In this document: positions 35,720 through 41,861 of the stretch, piece by piece
Layout of the letters: each line of letters starts with the position of its first letter
Numbering within the stretch: position 1 is the first letter of the stretch
Assembly (NCBI GenBank): GCA_947467385.1
Contig: CANIHJ010000006.1
Span: 1 to 41,861, forward strand
Origin: Deltaproteobacteria bacterium
Lineage (GTDB): Bacteria > Bdellovibrionota_C > UBA2361 > OMII01
Reading direction: 5' to 3'
DNA length: 41,861 nucleotides
Notes under the pieces: generated by a model
What the model was told of the DNA's origin: nothing
Databases searched by the model: none
What the model saw: only the letters and a program-made list of their open reading frames with translations
Translations under genes and position numbers: made by a program

Positions 35720-35748
35720 ATTACACCAAACTTTTTCAAGCGTGTCAC
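35720..35748 (-). promoter_or_regulatory. Strong sigma70-like, apparently leaderless promoter of the RibBA-like gene
   Basis: On the minus strand GTGACA (35748-35743), a 17-base spacer and TGTAAT (35725-35720) match consensus at five of six positions each. Six bases separate the -10 box from the ATG at 35713. No Shine-Dalgarno sequence is present. Confidence 0.6.
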
Positions 35749-35912
35749 GGAAGCCTTGCGGCCCGGCCCCAGAGCCGGGAATGAAAACCTCGGAGGCATG
35801 GCCGCCAGGCTAATGCCTTGATTTAATTGGGCCAAACATCCCGGTGAGATAGTGTTTAAGCTTCTCCGCCGAGGTGTCGAAGATACTCTTAGGCCAAGGA
35901 AGTCCTCACCAA

Positions 35913-35930
35913 GTAGTTCTTGTAGTTCTT
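35913..35930 (+). repeat. Tandem 9-bp repeat GTAGTTCTT x2
   Basis: GTAGTTCTT occurs twice head to tail, ending 12 bases before the ATG at 35943. It replaces any ribosome-binding site there, so it may be a leader or operator element of the following gene. Confidence 0.6.
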
Positions 35931-35942
35931 AGTGGTGCAAAC

Positions 35943-36446
35943 ATGGAAACGGAAGTTATTGAATTAGACCTCTCCACCCAAGAAGGAATGGAGAAAGCGA
36001 TTGTTCGGGCGCGCCGCACGGCTTTTGTCGCGCGTTTTGTCGTGCTTCGCGAGTCGAAGCGCACACGGGCGCATCGCTCGATCGAGATGATGGAATGGGA
36101 CGACCTAACTACCGTAGAGGAGTTGGCCGCCCGCTTCCGTGCCGCGTTTGTGGAAAACGGGGATAATCTGGGGCCCGTCGACAGGGACCTCAGGAGGGCG
36201 ATGGCGCACTCGTTCCGGTCGCTCAAGTTCTTCGTTGAGGAGTATTCACTCAGGGCAACCGGCAACTTCATTGATGCGCTCGAAGACTACGCGCGCTCGA
36301 ATGAGCTGCTGTTCGTTGGTGATGATCACCCCAAGCCGGGCGGCTGGAGGCTGCCTATGGAGCTTCGCAAGCTCAAGAGACAGCTTGAGGCGCCCGAAGA
36401 GAAGAAGGGGGCGAAGAAGCAAAAACTTGCTGCCCATCCCACGTAG
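35943..36446 (+). CDS. Small soluble protein of unknown function
   Basis: The 167-residue product is charged and mostly helical, with an N-terminal VIELDLSTQEGMEKAI and a Lys-rich C-terminus (EEKKGAKKQK). No signal peptide or membrane segment is seen. The ATG at 35943 is preferred to a GTG at 35874, which would add 23 unremarkable residues; neither has a clear ribosome site. A strong terminator follows 24 bases after the stop, so this is a single-gene transcript. No family is recognised. Confidence 0.65.
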   Translation: METEVIELDLSTQEGMEKAIVRARRTAFVARFVVLRESKRTRAHRSIEMMEWDDLTTVEELAARFRAAFVENGDNLGPVDRDLRRAMAHSFRSLKFFVEEYSLRATGNFIDALEDYARSNELLFVGDDHPKPGGWRLPMELRKLKRQLEAPEEKKGAKKQKLAAHPT

Positions 36447-36470
36447 GGTCTTCTCAAAGGTCGCAACGTT

Positions 36471-36502
36471 AAAGGGAGAGCTAAGCTCTCCCTTTCTTTT
36501 TG
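36471..36502 (+). terminator. Rho-independent terminator
   Basis: AAAGGGAGAGC (36471-36481) pairs perfectly with GCTCTCCCTTT (36485-36495) around a TAA loop, and CTTTTT follows. It terminates the small plus-strand gene and faces the convergent DUF5989 gene. Confidence 0.92.
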
Positions 36503-36535
36503 GCTATATTTTGCAGCCCTAATGTTTTTGACGAC

Positions 36536-36694
36536 CTAGAACAGCGCGTAGATGAAGGGCGACAGTGACGAACCGCTGGATGCCACGAGCAGAAGCCCGA
36601 TCAGCAGGAAAACCACTACCATAGGCGCCAGCCACCATGCCTTTCTCTCCAAGAGGAGCTGAAAGATCTGCTTAACAGTATTTGATTTGCTCAT
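36536..36694 (-). CDS. DUF5989-family mini membrane protein (52 aa)
   Basis: A 52-residue ORF: a short basic helix with LLERKAWWLAP, one membrane helix (MVVVFLLIGLLLVASS) and the ending GSSLSPFIYALF. The WWL-P entry to the helix and the S-x-L-x-PFIY-x-LF tail are the hallmarks of DUF5989 proteins. Those are often found beside SxtJ-like and carbamoyltransferase genes, absent here. AAAGGGG precedes the ATG. It lies 38 bases after the MerR-like regulator on the same strand and probably shares its transcript. Function is unknown. Confidence 0.85.
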   Translation of the reverse strand: MSKSNTVKQIFQLLLERKAWWLAPMVVVFLLIGLLLVASSGSSLSPFIYALF

Positions 36695-36732
36695 TGTCTA
36701 CCCCTTTCGCTGCAAGGCTACAGCAAGGACCG

Positions 36733-37245
36733 CTATGCGGCGACCCTGCCCTGGTCCTCTTCGTGATCCGGCTCTGGAGAAAGCTCCCCGATAATCCTGT
36801 CGACCTCCTCGATGAGCGAGCCGATTGCGTACGCCCACACATACTGCCCTGCCTTCTTCCCGGTCAAGACCTCCGCGATCTCGCCCTTGTCCTGGATTCG
36901 GTGCTTGGTGAAGAGCTGCTTGCCATCCGTCAGGAGCACCATGTCACTCGGATTCTTGTGCAGCTTCGGAAGGCGCTTGCGAAGGTAATCAATGCCACGG
37001 CGGAATCGGTTTACCGGTAGCCCCTCGCGCTTCATGCGGAACAGCCAACACAACAGGATCAGGTCTGGGTAAGAGTATTTCTGCCGGCCGCGACTCTTGG
37101 ACTTGCCCGAAGTCGGGACGAGGTTGGTGCGCGCATAGTAGTTCAGCAGGGCGAGCCCGATTTTTTCTTCGCCGCCCGTAAGCGTACGGAGGATCGCCTG
37201 CACCTGTTTGGCAGTAAACTCTCTGTCCAAAATGTGAACACTCAT
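36733..37245 (-). CDS. MerR-like transcriptional regulator
   Basis: The 170-residue protein has a winged HTH of the MerR type at about residues 25-95: IGLALLNYYARTNLVPTSGK, then SRGRQKYSYPDLILLCW and GLPVNRFRRGIDYLRKRLP. The remainder is an alpha/beta segment and an acidic tail with no recognised ligand-binding Cys. AGGAG seven bases before the ATG at 37245 supports this start over one 14 residues earlier. Two direct repeats lie 22 to 54 bases upstream and may be its autoregulatory operator. It is probably co-transcribed with the DUF5989 gene. Confidence 0.75.
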   Translation of the reverse strand: MSVHILDREFTAKQVQAILRTLTGGEEKIGLALLNYYARTNLVPTSGKSKSRGRQKYSYPDLILLCWLFRMKREGLPVNRFRRGIDYLRKRLPKLHKNPSDMVLLTDGKQLFTKHRIQDKGEIAEVLTGKKAGQYVWAYAIGSLIEEVDRIIGELSPEPDHEEDQGRVAA

Positions 37246-37266
37246 GCGGAGGCTCCTGAACGGCCG

Positions 37267-37299
37267 GTCACTACAACTGGACTGCACATGTTACTACAA
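37267..37299 (-). promoter_or_regulatory. Paired direct repeats, candidate operator of the MerR-like gene
   Basis: On the gene strand TTGTAGTAAC (37299-37290) and TTGTAGTGAC (37276-37267) are repeated with 23-base spacing. A perfect -35-like TTGACA lies further upstream (37342-37337), but I could not find a convincing -10 partner. Confidence 0.45.
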
Positions 37300-37429
37300 C
37301 CATCTTTAAGCAACGGTACAGTGCGCTTGCAGCTCATGTCAATCAGCCTTGTGCGGTCGGCGCGCGGTTCAGGCGCGAAAAGGGAAATAGTTTCGATAGG
37401 CTGAGGCTAAAATGGCGTACGCTTGCGGA

Positions 37430-38266
37430 TTACGAGGGTGGTGCTACCGGAACGAGCCCCACGACCACCGGAACATCGTCCGTGCCCGGGAAGTTCTCTT
37501 CGCGAGTTGCGCCCGTGTGTCCCGGGATGCTGCCGGAGATATAGAACTGGGAGGATCCTCCGCCGTCAAAGTTGAGGGCCTCAGCGCACTGCACGGAGGG
37601 CGACAGCAGTAGTCGCTGAAGCAGGGGCAGGGACGCACCAAAAACCCCCGAGGTGACCCGGTACAGCACCACTCGCCCATTCCGGTCGAGGCACACTCCA
37701 GAGAGGTTGGTCCTGAACGATGATTCCTTGAGCCCCGGAACGATCGCAGACTCCGAAATGACACGCGGCCCGGCCTGCGTCGCCTCAACCACGCCGACCG
37801 GAGAGAACGCATCCCGGTGCGCAAGCCCCACAGATTTCGGCGTGACGAAGAGCACGCCGGTGAGCGTTCCTCCCCCCTTGTGTATCTTCTGGTGCACGAT
37901 GCCGCGGCTAATGACGAGGCCGAGCGCCTTGCCCTGTTCATCGAAGAAATTTGAGTTGACGCACGCTGTCGCGCCAGCGGCCCGGCACAGCGCGCGCACC
38001 GGCGCGCGTTTCCATCCAAAGTCGGAAGCCTTAATGACCTGAAGCTTGAAGCGCAAGAGGGACGATCGCACCATGACGACCGACGACGAGAATAGCGAGT
38101 CGGGATTGAGGCTGGTATTCGCCTGCTCGATGTCGGGCCCGAGCGGCTGCCACGACACCGTCGGGTCGCCCTCTGCGGCGGTGCCATGTGCAGTAGCCAG
38201 GACTGCTGCGACAGTTGCGCAGGCCTTTGAAATGCTACCTGCGATCCTCATCAGCGTCCTGTTCAT
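37430..38266 (-). CDS. Secreted phosphodiester glycosidase family protein (NAGPA/DUF2233)
   Basis: The 278-residue product has a signal peptide (MNRTLMRIAGSISKACATVA to about residue 31). The mature part carries the family motifs: CVNSNFFDEQGKALGLVIS (102-120), QAGPRVI (164-170), RTNLSGVCLD (185-194) and the glycine-rich NFDGGGSSQFY (232-242). Relatives hydrolyse glycosidic phosphodiesters, for example the mammalian enzyme that uncovers mannose-6-phosphate; the bacterial substrate is unknown but an envelope polymer is likely. The ATG at 38266 lies 11 bases after the nuoF stop; a longer in-frame start would overlap nuoF and bury the signal peptide. Ribosome site is poor. Confidence 0.85.
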   Translation of the reverse strand: MNRTLMRIAGSISKACATVAAVLATAHGTAAEGDPTVSWQPLGPDIEQANTSLNPDSLFSSSVVMVRSSLLRFKLQVIKASDFGWKRAPVRALCRAAGATACVNSNFFDEQGKALGLVISRGIVHQKIHKGGGTLTGVLFVTPKSVGLAHRDAFSPVGVVEATQAGPRVISESAIVPGLKESSFRTNLSGVCLDRNGRVVLYRVTSGVFGASLPLLQRLLLSPSVQCAEALNFDGGGSSQFYISGSIPGHTGATREENFPGTDDVPVVVGLVPVAPPS

Positions 38267-38277
38267 GGCGCGTGCGC

Positions 38278-39639
38278 TTAGTGGTGCGCACCGAAACTTG
38301 CGTTTAACGGCTCTCCCCTTATGACCGTCCCCTGCAGGGACTCGAGTATCCGCTGACGGAACTCGTCTTTGAACTTCGTGATAAAGCTGCGCACCGGCAT
38401 GGCGATTGAGTCCCCAAGAGCGCAGATGGTGTGGCCCTGAATCTGGTTGCAAATCGTTTCGAGTAGCTCAAGGTCACCCGGCAGCGCTTCTCCCCGGCTC
38501 ATGCGCTGAAGGATCTTCTCTGCCCAGTGGCCTCCCTCGCGGCACGGCGTGCACTGGCCGCACGACTCATGCGCGTAAAAGTGCGCAAGGTTCAGGATAG
38601 CGTCAACCATGTCGACCGAGTCGTCCATAATAATCACGCCCCCGGAGCCCAAGAGCGATCCAAGTTTGACCCACCCCTCGTAGTCCATCGTTGCGTCCAC
38701 GACGTCCTCAGCCCGCAGGACCGGCATCGACGAGCCGCCCGGGATCACCGCCTTGAGCTTCCTGCCATTCCGAACTCCGCCGCACTCTTCCTCAAGGAAG
38801 CGCATGAATGGGTATCCCATCTCGATCTCGTACACGCCCGGCTTGTTGACATGACCCGAGACCGAGACGAGCTTGGTGCCCTTCGACTTCTCGGTGCCAA
38901 TCGCCGCATACGCGTCGCCTCCGTTGTTCATGATCCACGGCACCGCCGCATACGTCTCGACGTTGTTGAGCACCGTCGGAGAGTAGTAGAGCCCAAGCGT
39001 CGCCGGAAAGTAGGGCGGCTTAAGGCGCGGCTGGCCCTTTTTGCCCTCAAGAGACTCGATGAGGCCCGTCTCCTCGCCACATATATAGGCACCCGCACCG
39101 CGGTGAATGACCAGGTTCAGCGAGTAGCCGCTGCCAAAAATATTGTCTCCGAGGTAGCCCTTCGCGTAGCACTCGTCGACAGCCTTCTTGAGCTGCGCGT
39201 ACGGGTACGCGTACTCGCCCCGGATGTAGACGCACATCCAATGGCTCTGGATAGCCCACGCCGCAACCATCATGCCTTCGATAATCGCGTGAGGGTTCCT
39301 CTCAAGCAGGAGGCGGTCCTTGAACGTTCCCGGCTCGCTCTCATCGGCGTTGCAGATGATGTAGGTAGGCTTGCCGGAGTTCCTCGGCACGAAGCTCCAC
39401 TTCTGGCCGGCTGGGAATCCTGCCCCGCCTCGGCCCCTGATTGCCGATTTCTTTACCTCGTCGATAACCGCTATCGGGTCCATGCCGAGGGACTTGCGAA
39501 TCGCTGCGTACCCCCCGCGAGACTCATACCCCGAGAGGGTGTGCTGATCCGGTTGCTTGATGTGCTCCAGGAGGACTTGGCGGTGTTGGCCCACGTGTGA
39601 CTCGCGAAAAGGGTCTGAAACTAAGGGCGCTCCACGCAC
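38278..39639 (-). CDS. nuoF: NADH-quinone oxidoreductase subunit F
   Basis: The 453-residue protein is the NADH- and FMN-binding subunit of complex I. Motifs: FMN/NADH glycine loop GRGGAGFPAGQKW (69-81), NADESEPGTFKDR, GAGAYICGEETGLIESLEG and the N3 [4Fe-4S] ligands Cys360, Cys363, Cys366 (SCGQCTPCREG) and Cys406 (TICALGD). All ligands are present. The GTG start at 39639 is weakly supported. No nuoE, nuoG or other complex I gene is next to it, which is unusual. A soluble NAD-linked hydrogenase or formate dehydrogenase flavin subunit is the alternative, but the sequence is closest in style to NuoF. Confidence 0.93.
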   Translation of the reverse strand: MRGAPLVSDPFRESHVGQHRQVLLEHIKQPDQHTLSGYESRGGYAAIRKSLGMDPIAVIDEVKKSAIRGRGGAGFPAGQKWSFVPRNSGKPTYIICNADESEPGTFKDRLLLERNPHAIIEGMMVAAWAIQSHWMCVYIRGEYAYPYAQLKKAVDECYAKGYLGDNIFGSGYSLNLVIHRGAGAYICGEETGLIESLEGKKGQPRLKPPYFPATLGLYYSPTVLNNVETYAAVPWIMNNGGDAYAAIGTEKSKGTKLVSVSGHVNKPGVYEIEMGYPFMRFLEEECGGVRNGRKLKAVIPGGSSMPVLRAEDVVDATMDYEGWVKLGSLLGSGGVIIMDDSVDMVDAILNLAHFYAHESCGQCTPCREGGHWAEKILQRMSRGEALPGDLELLETICNQIQGHTICALGDSIAMPVRSFITKFKDEFRQRILESLQGTVIRGEPLNASFGAHH

Positions 39640-39737
39640 TCCCCTTACTATCGGAGGTGTGCGTTGGCCCTGGGGCTAACAATAGTAGAACCAACCCGCC
39701 GCCGCAATCAGGCCAGGAGGGGGCTGGGAAAGGAGAT

Positions 39738-40313
39738 TTAGTTGCCTATGACCGTTATTGAGGTCTCGGCCTGGGCGTTGAACTCAGGGTTCTCGATGTC
39801 AAACTCCGCGTCGTTTGACTGCTGCGGATCGTCGACGTCCGGGTCGACCTCAATCAGGCCGTCCGAAACGGCTGTGACGCCCTCAAGTTGAAGGGCAATG
39901 GTCCCCGTTTCACCGCTGTAGTCCTGGCCTCCTGTTGTGAATTGCGCCTGGGACAGGAAGAACACCAGGTAGCGATCGCCGTCCGAGGAGGTGTCGTTGA
40001 TGGTGGGAGAGATGTCCGTGTCGTCCTCCGACGTGAGGAGTATCGCCGAGGACCTCACGTATTTTAGCCCCTCCGGGAAGCGCACCTTCACCATGACCCC
40101 GTTCTCGTGAACGTTCCACAGCTCAATCGAAACCTCGGTCCTGTCCCCAGAGTCGATGGTGCTCGGGGTCGTAGAGATGCTTGCGTCCGCCGCACCCACA
40201 AATGTATCGCTGCTTCCTCCCCCTCCGCCGCACGCGGCCAAGGTTGTGCAGGCAGCCAAGGCGGTCATCGCCAGGCGGATAGGTAGCCGTGAAATGGAAG
40301 TTGTTGTCTTCAT
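39738..40313 (-). CDS. Lipoprotein with a beta-sandwich-like domain
   Basis: The roughly 191-residue product has a lipoprotein signal ending in TLAAC followed by five Gly and Ser-Ser, a typical linker. The mature part is beta-rich with alternating hydrophobic strands (TEVSIELWNVHENGVMVKVR, YLVFFLSQAQF, GTIALQLEGV) and a very acidic loop (DPDVDDPQQSND), suggesting an Ig- or cohesin-like fold with possible calcium binding. The ATG at 40313 is chosen over a GTG four codons earlier; neither has a ribosome site. Function unknown. Confidence 0.65.
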   Translation of the reverse strand: MKTTTSISRLPIRLAMTALAACTTLAACGGGGGSSDTFVGAADASISTTPSTIDSGDRTEVSIELWNVHENGVMVKVRFPEGLKYVRSSAILLTSEDDTDISPTINDTSSDGDRYLVFFLSQAQFTTGGQDYSGETGTIALQLEGVTAVSDGLIEVDPDVDDPQQSNDAEFDIENPEFNAQAETSITVIGN

Positions 40314-40325
40314 AGAAGTGCGCAC

Positions 40326-40629
40326 ATAAAAAGTGAGACCGTGCTTATCGGTATAAGGGGTTTAAGCTTATTGCGCTAGCCATGAAACGGCACCGCTCGC
40401 TGCCGATAGGAGAGGCCACCCCTGAAATCAGTGAGTGGTCGATTGGCAGTGTGGCTGCTAGGTTACATAGTACGGAATAGAACGGATCGGTAACTTTGAC
40501 TTCCTGCCCCCCCCGCCTGTATCTTTCGCTGGCTGAAGGGTGCTGGTAAATGGTTGCCTGCTCTCAGTATTTTTGGCTGCGCTCCTAGAGAAGTTAAGGT
40601 GCGTGCGTTTACGTGTAGGGGTTGCGCCG
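40326..40629. other. Divergent intergenic region with an 8-C tract
   Basis: No gene is seen. TTGACT at 40496-40501 is followed 18 bases later by TATCTT (40520-40525), a weak promoter for the rightward membrane-protein gene. The spacer contains eight consecutive C (40507-40514). CCGATAGGAGAGG and other short motifs show no clear structure. Confidence 0.4.
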
Positions 40630-41861
40630 ATGTCACAGCTCGCTGAAAAGTCACAGCAGGTTCAGCCTGAGCGTCCCTCGGTAGAGCTTGCGCCTCCGCC
40701 TCCAAGAAAGCCCCTGTCCTGGCTTAAGCTTGAGCTGACGCCGGCCACGCTGTTAGCAGCACTGCTCCTGGTCGGATACGGATTCCTCTTTATCAAGAGC
40801 ATCAGCTCATTTTGGTTCGACCGCCATTGGGTTACTGATGACTCGCTGCAGCAAGTGTATCCCTTTCATGAAGTGGCGCACCCCGGACTCTTCCAGGGCG
40901 ACATCGTAACCGACGTAATGAAGGGGTATCTTGCGCCGCTGCACTACTGGCTCTGCTACGGCATCACGATGCTGACGGGCGACCCGATCATGATGTCGCA
41001 CTGGGTAATGCTTATTCAGATCACCCTGACCGTGGGTTTTCTCTTCGCCGGAATCAGGAAGATGGCCGGCACGGCGCCGGCGCTCGTTGGTGTGGCGTGG
41101 CTCCTGCATGACAGAAATCTCATGCAGCGCCTTACGGCTGGGCTCCCCCGTGGCTGGTCGGCGGTAGTCCTTTCGGCGTTCCTCTGCTTTGTGGCTCGCG
41201 GAAACCACCGTGCTGTTCTTTTGACAATTCTCGTGGGATGCCTCACGAATCCACCGGCCACGCTTATCGTGGCGCTCGCGTACGGCTGGATCCTCATGTG
41301 GCGGTCATTCGTTGGCGCGCACGAGTCTCGCCGCGCAGCGCGCCACAGGCTTGTTGCATACGTGTGCCTTTCTCCGCTTTTTGCGGTCGTCACCTTCCTC
41401 GTCGTTCAGCGCCCTCCCCAGATCGGCCAGATGGTCTCCTACGAGCAGGCGTCCAAGATGCCGGAGTTCTCGCGGCCGCGCGGACGATTTCCGTTTGTGC
41501 CTCTCAATCCGGCTGGTCCCGAGATACGCTTCGTTGGGCTTGAGTCGTTCGTCAGCCGCTTCCACAACCCGCACAAGGCAATACGCAAGTACGAGACCCA
41601 GCTCATTCTCGGGTCTCTTGCAGTGCTCATCCTCATCGGGCTTGTTCGCAGGCGCGTTACCGTTCCCGCTGAGCTCCTCATCTTTGGCTGCGCGTCCCTA
41701 ACCGTGTACTTCCTCTCCCGGCTCTTGGCCTTCAGGCTCTACGTCCCGGACCGGCACCTGCAGCTGCCCCTGGCCTTCTTTTTCATCTCCACATTCACGG
41801 TGGCCGTGTGGAGAGCGTTCCATCGCGGCAGAAACGATACAACCGAGACGGAAGGTGCGCT
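40630..41861 (+). CDS. Multi-pass membrane protein, possibly GT-C glycosyltransferase (truncated by window end)
   Basis: The frame is open from ATG 40630 to the window edge (410 codons). A proline-rich cytoplasmic head is followed by a membrane helix (LLAALLLVGYGFLFI), then an external segment with WVTDDSLQQVYPFHE. An acidic pair just after the first helix is typical of GT-C lipid-sugar-dependent glycosyltransferases. At least five more hydrophobic helices follow. The second half has a large polar loop (KMPEFSRPRGRFPFVPLNP). Catalysis is not shown, and an O-antigen or polysaccharide membrane protein is equally possible. The lack of a stop codon hides it from complete-ORF lists. Confidence 0.7.
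   Translation, partial: MSQLAEKSQQVQPERPSVELAPPPPRKPLSWLKLELTPATLLAALLLVGYGFLFIKSISSFWFDRHWVTDDSLQQVYPFHEVAHPGLFQGDIVTDVMKGYLAPLHYWLCYGITMLTGDPIMMSHWVMLIQITLTVGFLFAGIRKMAGTAPALVGVAWLLHDRNLMQRLTAGLPRGWSAVVLSAFLCFVARGNHRAVLLTILVGCLTNPPATLIVALAYGWILMWRSFVGAHESRRAARHRLVAYVCLSPLFAVVTFLVVQRPPQIGQMVSYEQASKMPEFSRPRGRFPFVPLNPAGPEIRFVGLESFVSRFHNPHKAIRKYETQLILGSLAVLILIGLVRRRVTVPAELLIFGCASLTVYFLSRLLAFRLYVPDRHLQLPLAFFFISTFTVAVWRAFHRGRNDTTETEGA

Noticed and set aside
38527-39600. 357-codon plus-strand ORF opposite nuoF
   Set aside because: It is antisense to a fully conserved nuoF frame and its translation has no recognisable motif.

Overview
The window is a GC-rich chromosomal segment from a Gram-negative, respiring bacterium. 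Lipoprotein signal peptides, a periplasmic glucan synthase, heme A synthase and the NADH dehydrogenase subunit NuoF support this. The mix (leucine dehydrogenase, ALDH7-type dehydrogenase, NdvB, many orphan secreted proteins) resembles the old 'deltaproteobacterial' groups, but the sequence alone does not fix a taxon. No transposase, integrase, phage gene or CRISPR array is visible.

Layout. (1) 1-543: no ORF, but a dense chain of hairpins that may be a structured RNA. (2) 544-10267: mostly orphan genes. These are a small lipoprotein, an acidic secreted protein, a BldC/MerR-type HTH fused to a degenerate receiver, a 1495-residue protein of unknown function, a divergently transcribed protein with an HELTH zinc-protease-like motif, and a helical exported protein. 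(3) 10371-15461: a plus-strand block with an ALDH7-type aldehyde dehydrogenase, tRNA-Leu(CAG), a 48-residue lipoprotein, leucine dehydrogenase and uvrB; the last two overlap by four bases. (4) 30761-15469, minus strand: an ABC exporter, a YddA/SbmA-like ABC transporter, a secreted HEAT-repeat-like protein and a 2955-residue cyclic beta-1,2-glucan synthase. I infer that this makes and exports a periplasmic glucan. (5) 31195-35713, minus strand: a tail-anchored orphan, heme A synthase, a universal stress protein, an HD-domain phosphohydrolase and a RibBA-like protein with both active sites eroded. (6) 35943-41861: a small plus-strand orphan with a strong terminator, a MerR-like regulator with a DUF5989 mini membrane protein, a phosphodiester glycosidase next to an isolated nuoF, a lipoprotein, and a truncated multi-pass membrane protein at the window edge.

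The most interesting points are: the RibBA-like pseudoenzyme translationally coupled to an HD phosphohydrolase; the linkage of two ABC transporters and a HEAT protein with the glucan synthase; a repeated promoter arrangement at four unrelated genes in which the -10 box ends exactly six bases before the ATG, suggesting leaderless mRNAs; and the orphan giant/metallopeptidase pair.
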